NCBI RefSeq assembly: GCF_002878395.1
Contig: NC_061115.1
Location: 152,267,549-152,331,548, forward strand
Source of the DNA: Capsicum annuum
Taxonomy: Eukaryota > Streptophyta > Magnoliopsida > Solanales > Solanaceae
DNA length: 64,000 nucleotides
Direction: 5' to 3'
Shown here: piece by piece, positions 38,551-49,222 of the stretch
Numbering within the stretch: position 1 is the first letter of the stretch
Layout: each line of letters starts with the position of its first letter
The notes under the pieces: generated by a model
The model's input: only the letters and a program-made list of their open reading frames with translations
The model's database searches: none
What the model was told of the DNA's origin: nothing
Translations under genes and position numbers: made by a program

Positions 38551-40499
38551 ATGAAGATATATGTATTAATGAAGATAGTAGTAGAAGGATATTACAGTAG
38601 ATATTATACGCCTATGATAGATACAGGAGCAGAAGCTAATTTATGTAGATATAATTGCTTACCAGAAAGTAAATGGGATAAATTAAAAACACCAATAATA
38701 GTTAAAGGATTTAATAATGAAGGAAGCTTAATTACTTATAAAGCTAGAAATGTGAAAATACAAGTATGGGATAAGATATTAACAATAGAAGAAATTTATA
38801 ATTATGAATTAACATCAAAAGATATACTTTTAGGAATGCCATTCTTAGATAAATTATACCCACATATAATAACCAAAACAGACTGGTGATTTACAACACC
38901 ATGTAAGCAGAAAGTAAGAGCAAAAAGAGTTAATAATAAAATAAGAAAGAAAACTGATTGGATAAAAGGAAGTGAAAAAATTACACAAAAGTTAGAAAAT
39001 ATAAAAAATACTGAAGATACAATAGAACTAGTAGTATTTTTGATAAATAAAACAGAAATAACTACATTTTCAATAAATAAAATAGAAATAATTCAGAAAA
39101 AATTAGAACAATTATATAGTGAAGATCCATTAAAAGGATGGGAAAAACATAAAACTACTATAAAAATTGAATTAATAGATAAAAATAGCATAATAACCCA
39201 AAAACCATTAACATATATTTTTGACGATTTAAAAGAATTTAAAATGCATATAGATGAATTATTAGAAAAACAATATATACAAAAAAGTAATAGTAAACAT
39301 AATAGTCCAGCATTTATAGTAAATAAACATAGTGAACAAAAAAGAGGAAAAAGTAGGATGGTTATTGACTATAGAAATTTAAATGCAAAAACTATAACAT
39401 ATAATTATCCAATACCAAATAAGATATTAAAAATAAGACAAATACAAGGATATAATTATTTTAGCAAATTCGATTGTAAATCAGGTTTTTACCACCTAAA
39501 GCTAGCCACCTAAAGCTAGATGACGAATCTAAAGAATTAACCGCATTTACAGTACCACAAGGATTTTATGAATGGAACGTATTACCATTTGGATATAAAA
39601 ATGCACCAGGTAGATATCAACATTTTATGGATAATTATTTTAAACAATTATCTAATTGTATAGTATACATAGATGATATATTATTATATACAAAAATCAA
39701 AGAAGAACATTTAAAATTATTAGAGCAGTTTACAGATATAATAGAAAAATCAGGAATAAGTCTAAGCTAAAAGAAAGCTGAAATTATGAAAAATCAGATA
39801 GAATTTTTAGGAATACAAATAGATAAAAGTGGAGTAAAAATGCAACAACATATAGTACAAAAAATAATAAATTCGAAAGAAGAATTAGATACAAAAAAGA
39901 AATTACAATTATTTTTAGGACTAGTAAACCAAGTAAGAGAATATATTCCAAAATTAGCAGAAACTTTAAAACCACTACAGAAAAAATTAAAAAAGGATAT
40001 AGAATATAACTATGATGAAAAAGATAAAAAACAAGTTCAAAAAATAAAATTACTTTGTAAAGAATTACCAAAATTACAATTTCCAGATGAAAATAGAAAA
40101 TTTATATATATAGTAGAAGCAGATGCTAGTGAATATAGTTACGGAGGAGTACTTAAATATCGATATGAAGCAGAAAAAATAGAACACCATTGTAGATACT
40201 ACTCAGGTACGTTCAACGAGACAGAAATAAAATGGGAAATAAATAGGAAAGATTTATGTTCATTATATAAATGTTTATTAGCATTTGAGCCATATATTGT
40301 ATATAACAAATTTATTGTACGAACAGATAATACACAGGTACGCTGGTGGTTAACAAAGAAAATACAAAATTCAGTTACAACAAAAGAGATTCGGAGACTA
40401 GTTTTGAATATATTAAATTTCACATTTACAATTGAAGTGATCAATACTAACAAAAATGTTATTGCAGATTACATATCAAGACAAAGCTACACAGACTGA
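38551..40499 (+). pseudogene. Pararetrovirus protease-reverse transcriptase-RNase H polyprotein, interrupted
   Basis: About 650 codons in all. An aspartic protease opens the frame with DTGA (residues 24-27) and ILLGMPFLD. RT motifs follow, including the YIDD box (39666-39677), then RNase H with EADAS, RTDN and ADYISR. Three breaks are visible: an in-frame TGA (38887-38889), a 14-bp tandem duplication (39492-39505 repeated at 39506-39519) that shifts the frame, and an in-frame TAA (39768-39770). This enzyme copies pregenomic RNA to DNA; this copy is disabled. It overlaps the next frame by 44 bases. Confidence 0.88.
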
Positions 40500-41697
40500 A
40501 ATAATAGAAGAAGATACTCTAGAAAAAATACTTAACACCCTAACTACGCTTTCAATGAAAGTGGACAGTATGGGTAATGAGATAGAAAAGCTAAAGACTA
40601 ATGAAGATAAACTGAAGTCTATAGCTACAAATCAGCTAACTCAGCAGTGTGCAGAGCTATGTCGATCGGAAGACATTAAAGTTCCAGAGCTAGAAGGAGA
40701 CGTTGGGACACTCCATAAAACCCATAACATTTATCAATCTACTTCTGCAGGTACAAGCAAAGGAGTTAATCGACCAAGATACCAGAATGTAAATATGAAT
40801 AAAATATTTGAAAAACCATTTACACCAAAAACACAAAAAAACCACTTGTTCATACCCCCACAAGTTAACACATACCGAGATAGCCTAAACCAAGATAAAA
40901 AAGTTTACAACTACACCGCCCAGAAATACATAGAAAATATATACAGAGTACAAACCTTTCTAAACCATAACCCCAGAGCTACAAACATCAAAGAACCAAT
41001 TACCAACTATATAACCCAAAAATTACAAGGATATAACAAACTCATTGCACTACCCAAAACTAACCCAAGCCTAGTAAAAACCTGTTTTGACTATGGACTA
41101 TTAAACACCATATATACCCAAGACGGAGAAGAATTAACAGCTATGGAAGAATTATACAAGATATTCACCACCTACAAAAGGATAACGAAAGGAAATTTAT
41201 TTTATATAAAGTGATATACTGCACCGGCAGAGATACTATATGATGAAATAAAACCAGTTATACAAGTTGTAAAGATAGGACTAACTAGAGATATGATCAT
41301 ACCAGAAGATATTACACAGCAATCGGAGATACCCAGAATTGAGATACCGGACTTCTATGCAAACAAACGACTTATTGGACTAGCTACGATTATTCAAGAA
41401 CTAGCAAATAATTATACTAATGGAAATCCAATATGGAGCTATTATTCGAGAGATCATCAAATGATTTACTCAAATTCAAAAGAGCTACGACAAGCAGATA
41501 TGGAGGATGTCAGACAATGGATAATGACATTACTCAACCCAGAAAAACAATCTACCGCAAGAGCAATTAAAAAAGGATTTATTTCAGACGGACTACTAAC
41601 AAGATATTGTAAAATAATTGGACACAAATACCCAGATCATCAATGTTCAAGATGTAATGGAGAAGATAATATTATTCCAGAAGTACATCTAGAATAA
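40456..41697 (+). pseudogene. Pararetrovirus transactivator/viroplasmin-like frame, one nonsense codon
   Basis: The last large viral frame, about 413 codons, in one reading frame except for a TGA at 41212-41214. The first part (252 codons) has a coiled-coil-like start and a neutral middle; the second part (134 codons from its first ATG) includes conserved-looking CKIIGH and CSRCNGE Cys/His residues near the end. The position after RNase H and before the pregenomic promoter, and the length, match the inclusion-body/translation transactivator of solendoviruses and caulimoviruses. The assignment rests on position and length more than on motifs. Confidence 0.7.
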
Positions 41698-42003
41698 AAA
41701 TCAAGAAGACAAAATGACAGCTGGAAAGATAAGATAAGGAGCAATAATGGAGATATAGCAGATACGACAAACGGAATCAACAGAAGACAAGATATTTGGA
41801 CCATTTATTGTACAGATTTTTTAGTCTTACGATAAGATTATAAGTTAGCAATTATGTAGAGCATTTATGTAAATTTTGACCTTTCTTAGCTTTTTAGGGT
41901 AGGTAGCTTAGTAGCCTAGCCCCCTTTTTTGACTTTTTAAGCTTTTAGTTTTACAATTTTAAAAACGTGTGAAGATTATTGATTGTAAAGTTTCTTTTCA
42001 TTC

Positions 42004-42011
42004 TATAAATA
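42004..42011 (+). promoter_or_regulatory. TATA box of the pararetroviral pregenomic RNA
   Basis: TATAAATA lies about 300 bp after the last large frame, where caulimovirids have their pregenomic promoter. A start about 30 bases on (near 42037) is expected. The same AATAAA within it could serve as polyadenylation signal on the second pass, as is usual in this family. Confidence 0.6.
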
Positions 42012-42543
42012 AAAGCCGAAGGCATTGCAAAGGCAAGCCTTCATGCGTTGAAGCAAATATTCTCTCCATTCCATAACAAATATTTTACTCAGTTAATTAA
42101 ATAGACATATTTCAATGGAAAAAGCTATGGAGGAACAAACTTCAGAAATATCAAAACTACCCGAACAGGTATATTTATTTATGATTATGAATAGCTAAAT
42201 TCATAATTCCCAACAATCATGATATGATAAAATAAATTCATACTAGTTACTTTATAGTAGAATTATTCGAAGAATAATATGTTAAGAAGTTTATTAACAA
42301 AGCGGAAAAGGAGAAAGATCCCTAAGAACTATGCCGTCCTAAAGGTGAAACCAATGAGGCAAGAAGCCGTGGCGGGGAGTAACCAGAGTAGAGGCGCTGT
42401 TTAAGGGAAAAAGTATCTGAATTACCATGTTAATAGTGACGGAAGAACATATTATTTAAGAATAATCTAGTATATAGTAAGCTAAAATGACTATATTTTG
42501 TTATGTACATGGTTGAAGGGAATATTTTGAAAAAAACAATTTT
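42012..42543 (+). other. Pararetroviral leader region
   Basis: Noncoding stretch between promoter and first small frame. It holds a short upstream ATG frame (from 42115) and a GC-richer block (42330-42405) with local inverted repeats, like the structured leaders of caulimovirids. I looked for the tRNA-Met primer site TGGTATCAGAGC and did not find a clear copy. Confidence 0.5.
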
Positions 42544-42735
42544 ATGAAAATGAATGATTATTTATCTGATGTGATGGTAGATAAATTTAAAATACTTATT
42601 TTGTATGCACTTAGAGATATAAAAGTAGTAGATATAAGAAAAATCATATTAGAAAAAACATTTGGTGAATATTACATGACTAGAGTAAATTATATACCAT
42701 ACCTACCTAATTACTCTTACAAATACTTACCATGA
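42544..42735 (+). CDS. Pararetrovirus small frame X1
   Basis: 63 codons, ATG start, with the motif KILILYALRDIKVVDIRKII. Its stop overlaps the ATG at 42732 (ATGA). The same motif recurs at about 42960-43020 in frame X2, so the two are paralogous. No recognised domain. Confidence 0.5.
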   Translation: MKMNDYLSDVMVDKFKILILYALRDIKVVDIRKIILEKTFGEYYMTRVNYIPYLPNYSYKYLP

Positions 42736-42931
42736 CAAATTACATAAAAAATTTAGAAAAAGATATGAAAAACATATAGTCACTAGAAAAATAAATAAAA
42801 ATAAATATAGACAAATACATGAAAAATAAAGATATAAAATACATAGAATTCCTTAATAAAAATATGCAAGAACTACTAAGGCTAAAACAAACAACTACAA
42901 AATATTATAATAAAACCAATTTTAAAAGATA
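42732..42931 (+). pseudogene. Pararetrovirus small frame Y1, two stops
   Basis: Opens with ATG overlapping X1's stop, reads 15 codons to TAG, has a further TAA a few codons on, then stays open in the same frame to a TAG near 42930. Lys/Asn/Leu-rich, coiled-coil-like. By position it is the partner of X1, as Y2 is of X2. Confidence 0.45.
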
Positions 42932-42933
42932 GA

Positions 42934-43102
42934 TCATTTAGATTATCTTAAAGTTTTAATCTTATATATACTTAAAGATATAGAAATTATAGATATTAAG
43001 AAAATAATATTAGAAGAAGTAATAGACTACGAAATAGAAACTATAAATTGGCTAGAACAGTTATACGAAGAAATTTACCCAGAAGGATATTATTCAGATT
43101 AA
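42934..43102 (+). pseudogene. Pararetrovirus small frame X2 (paralogue of X1, no ATG)
   Basis: An open frame with KVLILYILKDIEIIDIKKII, clearly related to X1, then an acidic Tyr-rich end and a TAA at about 43100. No ATG is present at its start. Followed at once by frame Y2. Confidence 0.5.
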
Positions 43103-43105
43103 GAG

Positions 43106-43408
43106 ATGTTAGAATATATTAGAAAAACTAGAGAAAATCAAGAAAATCTAAATAATGAAATTAATTATAGAAACCGAATTAGAAAAATAATGGAAAACCT
43201 AAAAGAAAAATTAATATGGATAGAAAAAACCTTAGAAAACTTAGAAAAAAGTACATGTGATAGTTTATATAATTTAAAAAACTCACTACGAGAAGAACAA
43301 CACAAGATAATAAATAACATTGAAAATCTAGAATTAGATATACATTACAGTACAGATAGGATAAATTATTATACAGAAATTTGTAACTCTGCAATTACTA
43401 CAGGATAA
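43106..43408 (+). CDS. Pararetrovirus small coiled-coil protein Y2
   Basis: 100 codons, ATG four bases after the X2 stop. Glu/Asn/Lys/Leu-rich with heptad-like repeats over most of its length, resembling in style the frame at 35343. No named family recognised. Confidence 0.5.
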   Translation: MLEYIRKTRENQENLNNEINYRNRIRKIMENLKEKLIWIEKTLENLEKSTCDSLYNLKNSLREEQHKIINNIENLELDIHYSTDRINYYTEICNSAITTG

Positions 43409-43422
43409 AATAATAAACAAAT

Positions 43423-43575
43423 TAATGAATATATCTTACGAAAAAAGTAAATCATTAAAAGATATTGAAGCAAAATTTAAGGAATATCCATGCACAAATA
43501 AAAATAGATTCACTAGAAACCTAATAAATCTATTAAATATCCACACACCCCTACAATTGGTTACAAATTGTTAAA
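43423..43575 (+). CDS. Pararetrovirus small frame Z at the right end
   Basis: About 50 codons from an ATG near 43423 to a TAA near 43575. Its composition and a stretch with Lys-rich start and NLINLL-type end resemble the truncated frame at 35095-35346, suggesting that the two genome ends meet in this region. Weak similarity by eye only. Confidence 0.4.
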
Positions 43576-43748
43576 AGCAGAAACTACTCTTAACAAACAA
43601 AAGGAATACAGGGAAGAATGAATACTAGTAGTTGTGACTTAATTTATGTGGCATCATTGATTTCAAAAGTCAAATTTTAAATTTTTATGATTATAAATAC
43701 AAATATATATTAAGATTTTTGAAATAAGTTTGCAATTAGAAATATTGT

Positions 43749-44705
43749 TGTTGGACAATAAAATTCTTGCGACCGAAAATAATAAATAATCGAGACAAGA
43801 AAAATACTGCAATAATCGATTTATTGATTTTAATGTATGAGTATTACAATATCTATGAATCCTCTGATTCACCTTTTCAACTATAAATTCAAGGGCGTCG
43901 ATTGGTGAACTTGATGAATTTGATCTTGACTTGTGCTTGAATCCAAGGGCTTTGTACGTAGCTTGTTCTTGAATCTTCCAGTCTTGATCTTGAATATTGA
44001 TTTGCGGATTTGATGAACTTGATCTCGACTTGTACTTGAATCAAGGGCCTTTGAGCTTGTTCTTGAATCTTGAAGTCTTGATCTTGAAGCTTGATGAACT
44101 GGTCTTGAATTCTTGAATTTGTAGAGAAATCTGCGCGTTTGATCAACGAGCTTTGTCTTGCTTCTTGCTAGACTTGTTGGTATTTTTTTTGAATTATGAG
44201 GCCCCTATTTATAGCGGTAGGAAGTAAAGAGCCATGATAAATATGAACTTTCTTTGACCAATCAGATTTAAGTGACATAGTCTTGATAAATATGAACTTT
44301 TGACCAATCAGATTTAAAAGACGTGGCACATTTTATGGGCTTTTTAATTCATTAGGCCTGCTGCATCATTTTGACATGTGGCATGATCCCATTGACATGT
44401 GGCACCAAATTGGGCCTCTAAAATATAATGACATCTTGGGCTTGCTAAAGTGGGGTTAGTTATTTGTAACCCAAATTAATATGATCACGTCTTGAGCTGA
44501 CTAAAGTGGGCTTAGTCATTTGTAGCCCAAATTAATGGTCTAACCCAATTGAGGTTGGACTTTAATTAAATTCATATATGTTTGGACTTAACCAATTGAT
44601 TCAATTATATTAATCCACATTATTTGTTTGAGATTCATATATTTTGAATTTAATATAATTCGAATTTTGTACGGATTTAAATTTAACAAAATTTCGTTAT
44701 CTACA
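43749..44705 (-). repeat. 3' LTR of the Tat/Ogre-type element
   Basis: 957 bp, plus strand from TGTTGGACAATAAAATTCTT to TTTCGTTATCTACA. It matches 54920-55921 along its length apart from substitutions and small gaps near the repeated CTTGATCTTGAA-type tract. Confidence 0.9.
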
Positions 44706-44720
44706 AATTGCCCCCTGCTT
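44706..44720 (-). promoter_or_regulatory. Polypurine tract of the Tat/Ogre-type element
   Basis: On the minus strand GAAGCAGGGGGCAATT immediately precedes the 3' LTR, the expected place for plus-strand DNA priming. Confidence 0.65.
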
Positions 44721-44984
44721 CAAGATTGGTGGAGTGTATACTTTAGAGACGAGACTTGAAGTATGATTATTTAGGCATAATATCCAATTTCAAATAGATT
44801 TTGAAAAATATTTTACCGCCTTAATCAGGAATAAAAATCTTCCAATTTGAATTTATATTGGAGAAGACAATAATCTCCAATTTAAATTTATATGGGAAAA
44901 GAAAATAACTCCTAATTTGAATTTGCATGGGAGAAGAAAATAACCTCCAATTTAAATCTGTATTGTAGATGAAAACTCTTTCAA

Positions 44985-45263
44985 TTTATCCTCTCCTCAT
45001 GAGCTACCTTTTGAGGCCGTGTTAGGCCCAAGATCCATTATTTACTTGGTATCAGAGTCAAGCCTATCTCAAATCTTTGTTCATTGATGTTGGGCCCCCA
45101 TATTATATTGTCCGAACTCCAATTAACGAGATCTAGGTTTGTAGGGGAGTGTTAAGTATTCCATATCGAAAAAGAAATGGGTAATTGGTCTCATTATATG
45201 AACTTGAACAATCCTCCCCTCATGAGTTAGCTTTTGAGGTTGAGTTAGGCCTAAGATTTAAAT
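44985..45263 (+). mobile_element. Small TRIM remnant inside the Tat/Ogre-type element
   Basis: An LTR end (CTCCTCATGAGCTACCTTTT then GTTAGGCCCAAGATCC) is followed by the primer site TGGTATCAGAG (45050-45060), about 90 bp of internal sequence ending GTAGGGGAG, and a second LTR from TGTTAAGTATTCC to TTAGGCCTAAGA. The first LTR is truncated. The same family appears at 12435. Confidence 0.6.
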
Positions 45264-45529
45264 TTGTATGGAAGAAGGAACCAACCTCCAATTTGAATTT
45301 GTGTTGGAGATGAGAACTCTCCTCATTTGAATTTGTATTGAACAAGGAAATAACCTCCAATTTAAATTTTTATTAGAGAATGAAACGTCCTTCCTACAAC
45401 TCTATAAAAGGATGTAGGTTCCCCACATTTTCAGTATCAAATTTGGAATTTCCAGGCCATCAATAATATTGAGGTAATTTCTTTCTCTCCTATTTTTCTC
45501 TTATTTTCGTCACTTTTTTCCAGCATAGC

Positions 45530-46275
45530 ATGTTAGTAGTAAAAAATTCATATCTCATCGTAGGAATATCAAAATCATGAACCGTTTGATTTTCTAGAAA
45601 CTAGACTTCAATAAATACAACATATTAAAAATTAAGATTTAAATTCCTTCAATATAATTCTCGATAATTTCTTGAAATTAGTCCTGAATTTTATCATGTT
45701 GAAAATTTCAGATCTGCGCACCTCGATTAAATTTTCATATCTCGATGTAGGAACAACGAAATCACGAGGCACTTAATTTTTTTTGAAACTAGATTAAAAA
45801 ATATTTAACATTCCAAAATTCATGATTTAAGACCTGCAACATTATTTTAGACAAAATTTTGAAGTTGACTTTAAATTCTGTCATGCTGAAAATTTTAGAT
45901 CTGCATGCTTTTATTGAAACTTTCATATCTCGAAGTAGGAGCGACGAAATCATAAGCCACTTGATTTTTTTTGAATTTTGACTCAAAAATATATAACATA
46001 TCCAATATTCATGATTTAAAACTTTCAACATTATTTTAGACAAAATTTTGAAGTTGACATTAAATTCCGTCATGCTGAAAATTTCAGATTTGTGCTTCTT
46101 TATTGAAACTTTCATATCTCAAATTAGGAACGACGAAATCACGAGCTGCTTGATTTTTCCAAATTCTGACTTGAAAATATCTAACATATTAAAAATTCAT
46201 GCTTTAACACCTTCTGAATTATCCTGGATAATTTTTTGAAGTTGCCTCTGCATGTTGATACATTTTTAATTTTAG
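45530..46275 (-). repeat. Tandem repeat, about 188 bp, four copies
   Basis: TTTCATATCTC-like blocks recur at 45549, 45736, 45924 and 46113 (spacing 187-189), each followed by GTAGGA-CGACGAAATCA and a GACAAAATTTTGAAGTTGA tail. Located in the 3' noncoding region of the retrotransposon. The frames found here are by-products of the repeat. Confidence 0.9.
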
Positions 46276-46577
46276 GTTTGAGTAGCTTCACGAGACAAAT
46301 CATTTCTAGGTATGGGAGCTTTGAAATTGTAAGTGGCTTTTTTCCATTTAAAAAAGGAATCTAATATTTACAACACCTTCTGTAAGCAAGAAAACTCAAT
46401 GGTGCAACTTGATCCATCTTTGACAATTGAGATACTTACCATATTTAGGTGAGCATTCCTTCTTTTTTTCTGTCATTTTTTTTTTTGTAGGTGAATGACA
46501 AGATCTTTTTCAAGATAATGTCTTTTATGCAAAGCTTACTCTCTTATGGTGAAAAGAGATAGATACTTGTAACATCT

Positions 46578-47080
46578 CTAAGAAAAGGTAATTTCATGAT
46601 AATCTTACGGCGCATAGGGATGGCTACTTATTCCCGCCCTAAGAAAAGGTAATTTTATGGTAATGTTAGGATGCACATGGATGGCTACTCGTCCCCGCCC
46701 TAAGAAAAGGTAATTTTATGGTAATGTTACAACGCACAGGGATGGCTACTCATCCCCGCCCTAAGAAAAGGTAATTTTATGGTAATCTTAGGAGGCACAG
46801 GGATGACTACTCATCCCCGCCCTAAGAAAAGGTAATTTCATGGTAATCTTAGGGCGCATAGGGATGACTACTCGTTTCCACCCTAAGAAAAGGTAATTTC
46901 ATGGTAATCTTAGGGCGCATAGGAATGGTTATTTGTCCTTGCACTAAGAGAAGGTAATTTCATGATAATCTTAGGGTGCACAGGGATGACTACTCATCCC
47001 CGCCCTAAGAAAAAGTAATTTCATGGTAATCTTAGGGCGCATAGGGACAGCTACTTGTCCCCGCCCTAAGAAAGGTAAAC
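46578..47080 (-). repeat. Tandem repeat, 61 bp, just over eight copies
   Basis: CTAAGAAAAGGTAATTT begins at 46578, 46639, 46700, 46761, 46822, 46883, 46944, 47005 and 47066, an exact 61-bp step. Units also share GGTAATCTTAGGGCGCA and ACTC-TCCCCGCC. In the 3' noncoding region of the retrotransposon. Confidence 0.95.
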
Positions 47081-47089
47081 TCAAGGTTT

Positions 47090-47520
47090 GAAGGATTTAA
47101 AGACTTCAACTTATAGACCAAAGCATCTGTTGACTCCAACTTTCAGACTTTAAAGGCTTCAATATGTCTGATTTGAAAATCTCAACTTGAAGACTTCAAC
47201 TTATAGACATAGAGCATGTGAAGACTTCAACTTGGGACTTGCCAGCTTCAGTATGATAAATTTGAAAGCTCCAACATAAAGACTTAGTGAATCTGAAGAC
47301 TTAAACTTATAGCATAGAGCATCTGAAGACTTCCAATTGTGGACTTCAATATGGTGAATTTGAAAGCTTCAATATGAAGACTTAGTGAATTTTAAGACTT
47401 CAACTTATATGCATAGGTCATTTAAAGATTTCAACTATCAGACTTCGTAAACTTGTAGACTTCAATATGGTAACTTTGAAAGCTTCAATATGAAGACTTA
47501 GTGAATTTAAATAGTTGAAT
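47090..47520 (-). repeat. Degenerate tandem repeat, about 100 bp
   Basis: GACTTCAACTTATAG-like blocks recur near 47105, 47199, 47306 and 47403 with CATAGAGCATCTGAAGAC and TTGAAAGCTTCAATATG between them. It adjoins the 61-bp array. Confidence 0.7.
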
Positions 47521-47931
47521 TTATGTCAAAGAAGCTCATATTTCATAGGGGTTTGCCCCCATCGAGCCACCAACACTTGGTGCAAGTCTGAAGATTGATG
47601 AAACAAAAAATCTCTTAAAGACTAACTTTTTATATGAGCGAGAACATGTATTTTTTGAAACTCATGCAACTGAACTCAGAACAAAATTTCAAGCGCCTAC
47701 GTACCTCAATAAAGAGGATCAAGTCATAACGTAGTTCTAGGTGAGCATTTTCTTTTTTTTTTTTCTGTTTTTTTTTGTTTTTTTTGAAGTCCTAACTTTT
47801 TCCTAGGTCGCCTCTTTTGATGTTTTCAACCTAGCAGACTTTTTTTTTTTGATCCGTACACAGTTTATACTCTTGCGGGCCAGAAATGGACATGCAGTTT
47901 ATACTCATGCCTTAATGAGTGTTATCTCCCT

Positions 47932-48800
47932 TCAAGGATAGTACTTCTTTAAGAACTTGGCGTTGATAGGGCCAATCTTCATGCCACCTGCATCAACAAG
48001 CTTGCAAGCACCATTTGAATATGCCTCTTGTAAGACATATGGTCCATCCCACTTTAGGGTAAATTTTCCCCCTAACTTACAAGAAGTAATTATGGGCCTT
48101 CTTACTGCAAGAACTTGATGTCCAACTTGAAAGCACCTTAAGCGGACTCTTTTGTGGAAAGAATGAGATAGACGGGCTTGATAACATTCAAAATTTTGCT
48201 GAGCCTCCAGCCTCCAGCCTCTTCTCTTTAAAATTTTGGTGAGCCCTTCATGAATGGCCAATGTCAAAGAAGGTATTTGACTCTTAAGTAGTAGGACTGC
48301 TTTAACTCCAAAAGTAAGTGAATATGGGGTTGCAGGCGTTGGTGTGCGGTAAGTTATTCTATATGCCCACAAGGCATCTTCCATTTGTTCATGCCAGTCT
48401 CGTTTGGATTTGGAGACAACTTTCTTCAATAAATTGCATAAATTCTTATTGAATGCTTCGACTAAACCATTGGCAGCAGCATAGTACATGAAAGACTTGC
48501 GCTGATTGAAACCAAAGCGATCATAAATCTTGATCATCAGCTTGTTATCAAATGACTTGCCATTGTTAGTTATTATGTACTGAGGAATTCCAAAGCGGTA
48601 GATGATATTCACTCAAATAAAATTTGCAACATTCTCCTTCTTTACATCTTTGAGAGAGACAACTGCGGCCCATTTTGAGAAGTAATCAATCGCGGCCAAG
48701 ATGTACAAGTGTCCACCAAAAGATTTTGGTAGTGGCCTAACAACATCCATTCCCCAAACATTGAATGGCTAAGATGCTACTGTTGGGTGTAATAGTTTAG
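47932..48800 (-). pseudogene. Gypsy integrase, broken
   Basis: Minus-strand codons give GMDVV (first Asp), LYILAAIDYFSKWAAV, then a stop near 48613, then YRFGIPQYIITNNGKSFDN, NGLVEAFNKN (the Glu) and WAYRITYRTPT. The second catalytic Asp, normally in TDNGK, is Asn here. The C-terminal part to 47932 includes RWDGPYVLQEAYSNGACKL-like sequence of the chromatin-side domain. Tat/Ogre-type. Confidence 0.88.
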
Positions 48801-49222
48801 GATGTTGATGTATGAAATTGGCAAGCTTTTCATCTTCTAGCATAGTCCAAGTAATGTTTCACCATCGTTGGCCAATAATACCCCATCCTTTTAATGTGGA
48901 AATGAATCTTTGATCCAGACTGATGAGATCTACAAACTCCTGAGTGTGTTTCTTGTAAAGCTTAAACTTTCTCTTTTTCCCCAAAACATCGCAAGAGTAC
49001 TCCTTTAAATGATCTTCTGTATAGCGCGTCTTTGTCGTAAAGAAAATGAGGTGCACGATAACGGATGCTAGTCCTTCTTCTTGGATCTTCTAGAGGTATT
49101 CCATAACACAAGTAGTCAATAATAGGTTATCGCCAATCTTACTTTACAGCTTCGGACATGGTGACGAGGTATTCAACCTTACTTTCTACATCCTTATCCT
49201 CATTCGATGGAGGTACTACCCA
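48801..49222 (-). pseudogene. Integrase zinc-finger/linker region, broken
   Basis: Between RNase H and integrase core. A 65-codon stretch (49056-48859) resembles the linker of Tat-type pol after RNase H; the HHCC finger itself is not legible. Several stops. Confidence 0.5.

Larger units (their letters stand above)
35095..43620 (+). mobile_element. Endogenous pararetrovirus (Caulimoviridae, solendovirus-like), near unit length
   Basis: An A-rich plus-strand block with the caulimovirid gene set: capsid with a CCHC knuckle, 30K-type movement protein, protease-RT-RNase H, a transactivator-like frame, then a TATA-type promoter, a leader and more small frames. There is no integrase, as expected for a virus integrated by accident. 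The separate movement, polymerase (about 650 codons) and last frame (about 413 codons) fit Solendovirus organisation. The right end stops in a frame whose style resembles the truncated frame at the left end, so about one 8.5-kb genome is present. There are few disabling breaks, listed under each frame. Confidence 0.88.

Noticed and set aside
42330..42405. GC-richer block resembling an rRNA or structural RNA
   Set aside because: It lies just after the viral promoter and fits a structured caulimovirid leader; no rRNA signature could be followed for more than a few bases.
42200..42543. Search for a tRNA-Met primer site in the viral leader
   Set aside because: No clear TGGTATCAGAGC copy was found; weak partial matches were not convincing.
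46578..47080. Regular repeats that could suggest a CRISPR array
   Set aside because: Units are contiguous 61-bp tandem copies with no unique spacers, in a plant retrotransposon.
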